Of a stretch of DNA of 64,000 bases, positions 61,862-64,000 are shown in pieces (the first letter of the stretch is position 1; each line of letters starts with the position of its first letter). Under the pieces are notes generated by a model. That model did no database searches. It was not told the origin of the DNA and was given only the letters and a program-made list of their open reading frames with translations. The stretch lies in assembly GCA_049322515.1 (NCBI GenBank), contig JBMOQW010000016.1:15887-79886 (forward strand), in the 5' to 3' direction. The translations under genes were made by a program, and so were the position numbers. The DNA is from Parasulfuritortus sp049322515. GTDB taxonomy: Bacteria; Pseudomonadota; Gammaproteobacteria; Burkholderiales; Thiobacillaceae.

Positions 61862-63676
61862 ATGTTGAGAGGATTGCTGCTTTGCCTGGGGCTCGTCGGG
61901 CTGCTGCCGGCCGCCCTGGCGGCCTTGCCACCCAAGGCGGCCGAAACCGCCCATGAACTGGCCGCCTTGCCGGGGGGGCGCTGGCTGGCCCTCGATGACC
62001 AGGGACTCCGCCTGCTGGATGGCCAGGGACAGACCTTGGCCGAGCGGCCGATCCGCGCCGAACACCTGGATGTCCGCCCGCTGGGCGAGGGCGTGCTGGC
62101 CGTGGTGTTCGACCGCCAGGCTCAGCAACCGGTCCTGTTCAGTACGGACGCACAGGGGTTCAACCTGCTGGGCGCCTTGCCCACGCCTGACTTTTCCCTG
62201 GAAAGCCTGTGCCTGTATCGGGATAGCCAGCAGCATGATCACCTGTTCCTGATCGGCCAGGAGGGCCTGGCCGAGCAATGGCTGCTCCATGGCCCACAGC
62301 CCCGCCTGCTGCGCAAACTCGCGCTGCCGCCCCAGGTCGAGCATTGCCGGGCCGACGATGCCGGGCATCGGCTTTATGTCAGCGAGCCGGCGGTCGGCGT
62401 CTGGGCCTATGACGCCGATGGCGAGGGCGTGCCCGGGCGACAGTGGCTGGCCGTGCGCCAACCCCTGGGGCGCCTGGTCGGCGGCCCCGGCGCGCTGGCG
62501 GCCTGGCCTGGCGGGGTGGCCGTTCTCGATGCAGAGGGCACGACCCTGCATGTCTATCATGCACGGGGCACGGGCTGGCGGGCCGGCAAGCGGTTCCCGA
62601 CCCGCTCGGCGGACCAGGTGCTCTGGCGGGCCGGTACGCTGCTGGTGCGGGAGAGCCGGGTCTGGCGCCCGGTGGCACACCTGCCGGCGGTTTCCGCCAG
62701 CGAGCCGCCCGTGGCCGTCCTGCGGCCGCGCGGCCAGACCGAGCCGGTGGCTCGGCGCGGAGATGCCGCCGACGATCCGGCGATCTGGCTGCATCCGTAC
62801 GACCGGCGCCTGTCGCGGGTGCTGGCGACCAACAAGAAGGAAGGGCTGCTCATCTACGATCTGGCCGGGCGCCTGCGCCAATCCCTGCCCGTCGGCCGGC
62901 TCAACAACGTCGACCTGCGCCAGGGCGTGTCGCTGGGGGGGCGTACGGTCGATCTGGCCGTGGCGACCCGGCGCGACGATGCCACGCTGGCCCTGTTCGA
63001 GATCGATGCCGGCGGTGAGGTGCGTGAGGTCGGCCGCTTGGCGACCGACCTCGGCGATATCTATGGCACCTGCCTCTATCACCCCCCGGGTGGCGGGCTG
63101 GAAGTGTTCGCCAACGACAAGGACGGGCACTTCATTCAGATGCGTATCGAGCGCGCCGGTCCGGGCTATGCCGGGCACCTGCTGCGGCGGTTTTCCGTCG
63201 CCAGCCAGCCGGAAGGCTGCGTGGTCGATGACAATGAGGGACGCTTGTTCATCGGTGAGGAAAAGCGGGGCATCTGGGCCATGCCGGCCGCGGCCGGGCA
63301 AGGCGGCGCGCCCCGACGCATGGTGTTGCCGGTGGGTCCTCGCCTGGCCGCCGACGTCGAAGGGCTGGCCCTCTACCAGGCGGGGGGCGCGACCTACCTG
63401 ATCGCCTCCAGCCAGGGCAACAGCCGGTTCGTGGTACTCGACGCCCGGCCACCCTACGCCTATCGCGGTGTGTTCCGGATCGGACTCGACGCCCTGGCCG
63501 GCATTGACGGAGTATCAGAGACCGATGGCCTGGAGGTGACCAGCGCTGCGCTGGGTCCGGGCTACGAACAGGGGCTGCTGGTGGTTCAGGATGGCTACAA
63601 GCGCCTACCGGACGGCGCCCAGAACTTCAAGTACCTGTCGTGGCAGGACGTGGCGCGCGCCTTGGGGCTGCCTTGA
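61862..63676 (+). CDS. Beta-propeller phytase, dual-domain type, 604 aa
   Basis: An exported phytase that removes phosphate from inositol hexakisphosphate. The signal peptide is MLRGLLLCLGLVGLLPAALA. The C-terminal half from about residue 295 is a full beta-propeller phytase domain: DDPAIWLHPYDRRLSRVLAT, then KKEGLLIYDLAG, NNVDLRQG, PEGCVVDDNEGRLFIGEE, VEGLALYQ and SETDGLEVTSAAL. These Asp/Glu-rich motifs hold the Ca2+ and phosphate sites. The N-terminal half (about 25-280) is a weaker propeller-like domain, as in known dual-domain phytases where it boosts activity of the main domain. Confidence 0.9.
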   Translation: MLRGLLLCLGLVGLLPAALAALPPKAAETAHELAALPGGRWLALDDQGLRLLDGQGQTLAERPIRAEHLDVRPLGEGVLAVVFDRQAQQPVLFSTDAQGFNLLGALPTPDFSLESLCLYRDSQQHDHLFLIGQEGLAEQWLLHGPQPRLLRKLALPPQVEHCRADDAGHRLYVSEPAVGVWAYDADGEGVPGRQWLAVRQPLGRLVGGPGALAAWPGGVAVLDAEGTTLHVYHARGTGWRAGKRFPTRSADQVLWRAGTLLVRESRVWRPVAHLPAVSASEPPVAVLRPRGQTEPVARRGDAADDPAIWLHPYDRRLSRVLATNKKEGLLIYDLAGRLRQSLPVGRLNNVDLRQGVSLGGRTVDLAVATRRDDATLALFEIDAGGEVREVGRLATDLGDIYGTCLYHPPGGGLEVFANDKDGHFIQMRIERAGPGYAGHLLRRFSVASQPEGCVVDDNEGRLFIGEEKRGIWAMPAAAGQGGAPRRMVLPVGPRLAADVEGLALYQAGGATYLIASSQGNSRFVVLDARPPYAYRGVFRIGLDALAGIDGVSETDGLEVTSAALGPGYEQGLLVVQDGYKRLPDGAQNFKYLSWQDVARALGLP

Positions 63677-64000
63677 ACGTTGCCCCGGTGATGGCGCCGG
63701 CGCGGCTGCGTACCGCCGTGGCCCTCGGCTTGGCCGTGGGCCTGCACTGGGCCTTGGCCTGGCCGGTGCTGCACTGGCAGGCGCCAGCCAAAGCGCCGGA
63801 ACCGATCATGGTGGCGGTGCTGCCGGTGGCCGAGGCGCCCATGCCTCAGCCGAGGCCTCCGCTACCTCAGTCCCCCATCCAGGCCCCGCCGCCGCCCATC
63901 CAGGCCCCGCCGCCGCCCATCCAGGCCCCGCCGCCGCCCGTTCAGGCCCCGCCGCCTATCCCGGAACCCGTCACGCCATCGCCCCCCCCCGAGCTGGCCC
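63673..64000 (+). CDS. TonB energy-transducing protein (3' end beyond window)
   Basis: A TTG start overlapping the phytase stop (TTGA), or ATG 63691, opens a frame with one membrane helix (VALGLAVGLHWALAWPVL) carrying the TonB-type His, then a proline-rich periplasmic spanner with PIQAPPP units. The frame is open to the window edge, so the C-terminal domain that contacts the receptor is not visible. Position after the receptor and phytase suggests a dedicated TonB. Confidence 0.82.
   Translation, partial: MNVAPVMAPARLRTAVALGLAVGLHWALAWPVLHWQAPAKAPEPIMVAVLPVAEAPMPQPRPPLPQSPIQAPPPPIQAPPPPIQAPPPPVQAPPPIPEPVTPSPPPELA
63874..63954 (+). repeat. 21-base tandem repeat in TonB proline-rich region
   Basis: Three exact copies of a 21-base unit encode PIQAPPP, then a variant PVQAPP copy. 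The repeat is in frame within the TonB spanner. Confidence 0.9.

Overview
The window is GC-rich, densely packed chromosome from what looks like a betaproteobacterium, probably Rhodocyclales or Nitrosomonadales. Clues are the thiS-thiG-trmB and darP/pmbA groupings, a five-gene urea ABC operon beside a permease-histidine kinase fusion, and a complete urease operon. The taxon is inferred from gene content only.

Region by region: 1-6.2 kb holds a QseBC/PmrAB-like two-component system with its likely autoregulatory box, an ion transporter, a universal stress protein and a SulP-STAS-Usp-Usp fusion. 6.2-10.5 kb is a NikKMLQO-like nickel ECF importer operon that includes an outer-membrane barrel gene and lies behind a near-consensus NikR operator. 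10.5-16.3 kb carries a Cache-PAS-GGDEF protein, an SLC13/RCK transporter, a palindromic MITE-like element and a di-haem peroxidase. 16.3-27.1 kb is core genome: methyltransferase, HerA-like ATPase, DarP, PmbA, a TRAP transporter split over both strands, an OmpA lipoprotein, FKBP, TrmB, ThiG, ThiS and tRNA-Gly(CCC).

27.3-40.0 kb is a urea sensing and uptake block: a 1137-residue NCS1-like permease fused to a hybrid histidine kinase, a REC-LuxR regulator and urtABCDE. A hipBA module with two matched operators sits between regulator and transporter, and a 0.49-kb palindromic element splits urtD from urtE. 40.3-51.4 kb is an all-minus-strand type I restriction-modification island with hsdM, hsdS and hsdR. 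It also carries a DUF4062-ATPase protein with a TDPV repeat tract, a RhuM-like gene, a GHKL ATPase with a PD-(D/E)XK-like C-terminus translationally coupled to hsdS, and a short HELLH metallopeptidase. A CGCAGAT-type repeat occurs three times in the island, once in frame inside hsdR. 51.8-57.0 kb is ureDABCEFG. 57.0-64.0 kb holds an AraC regulator with a degenerate GGDEF protein, then a TonB-dependent receptor, a beta-propeller phytase and a truncated TonB.

The main physiological theme is urea use: nickel import feeds urease, the fusion kinase and LuxR regulator probably sense urea or nitrogen state, Urt imports urea, and Ure hydrolyses it. The least understood part is the expanded type I island, especially the GHKL-nuclease-like protein.
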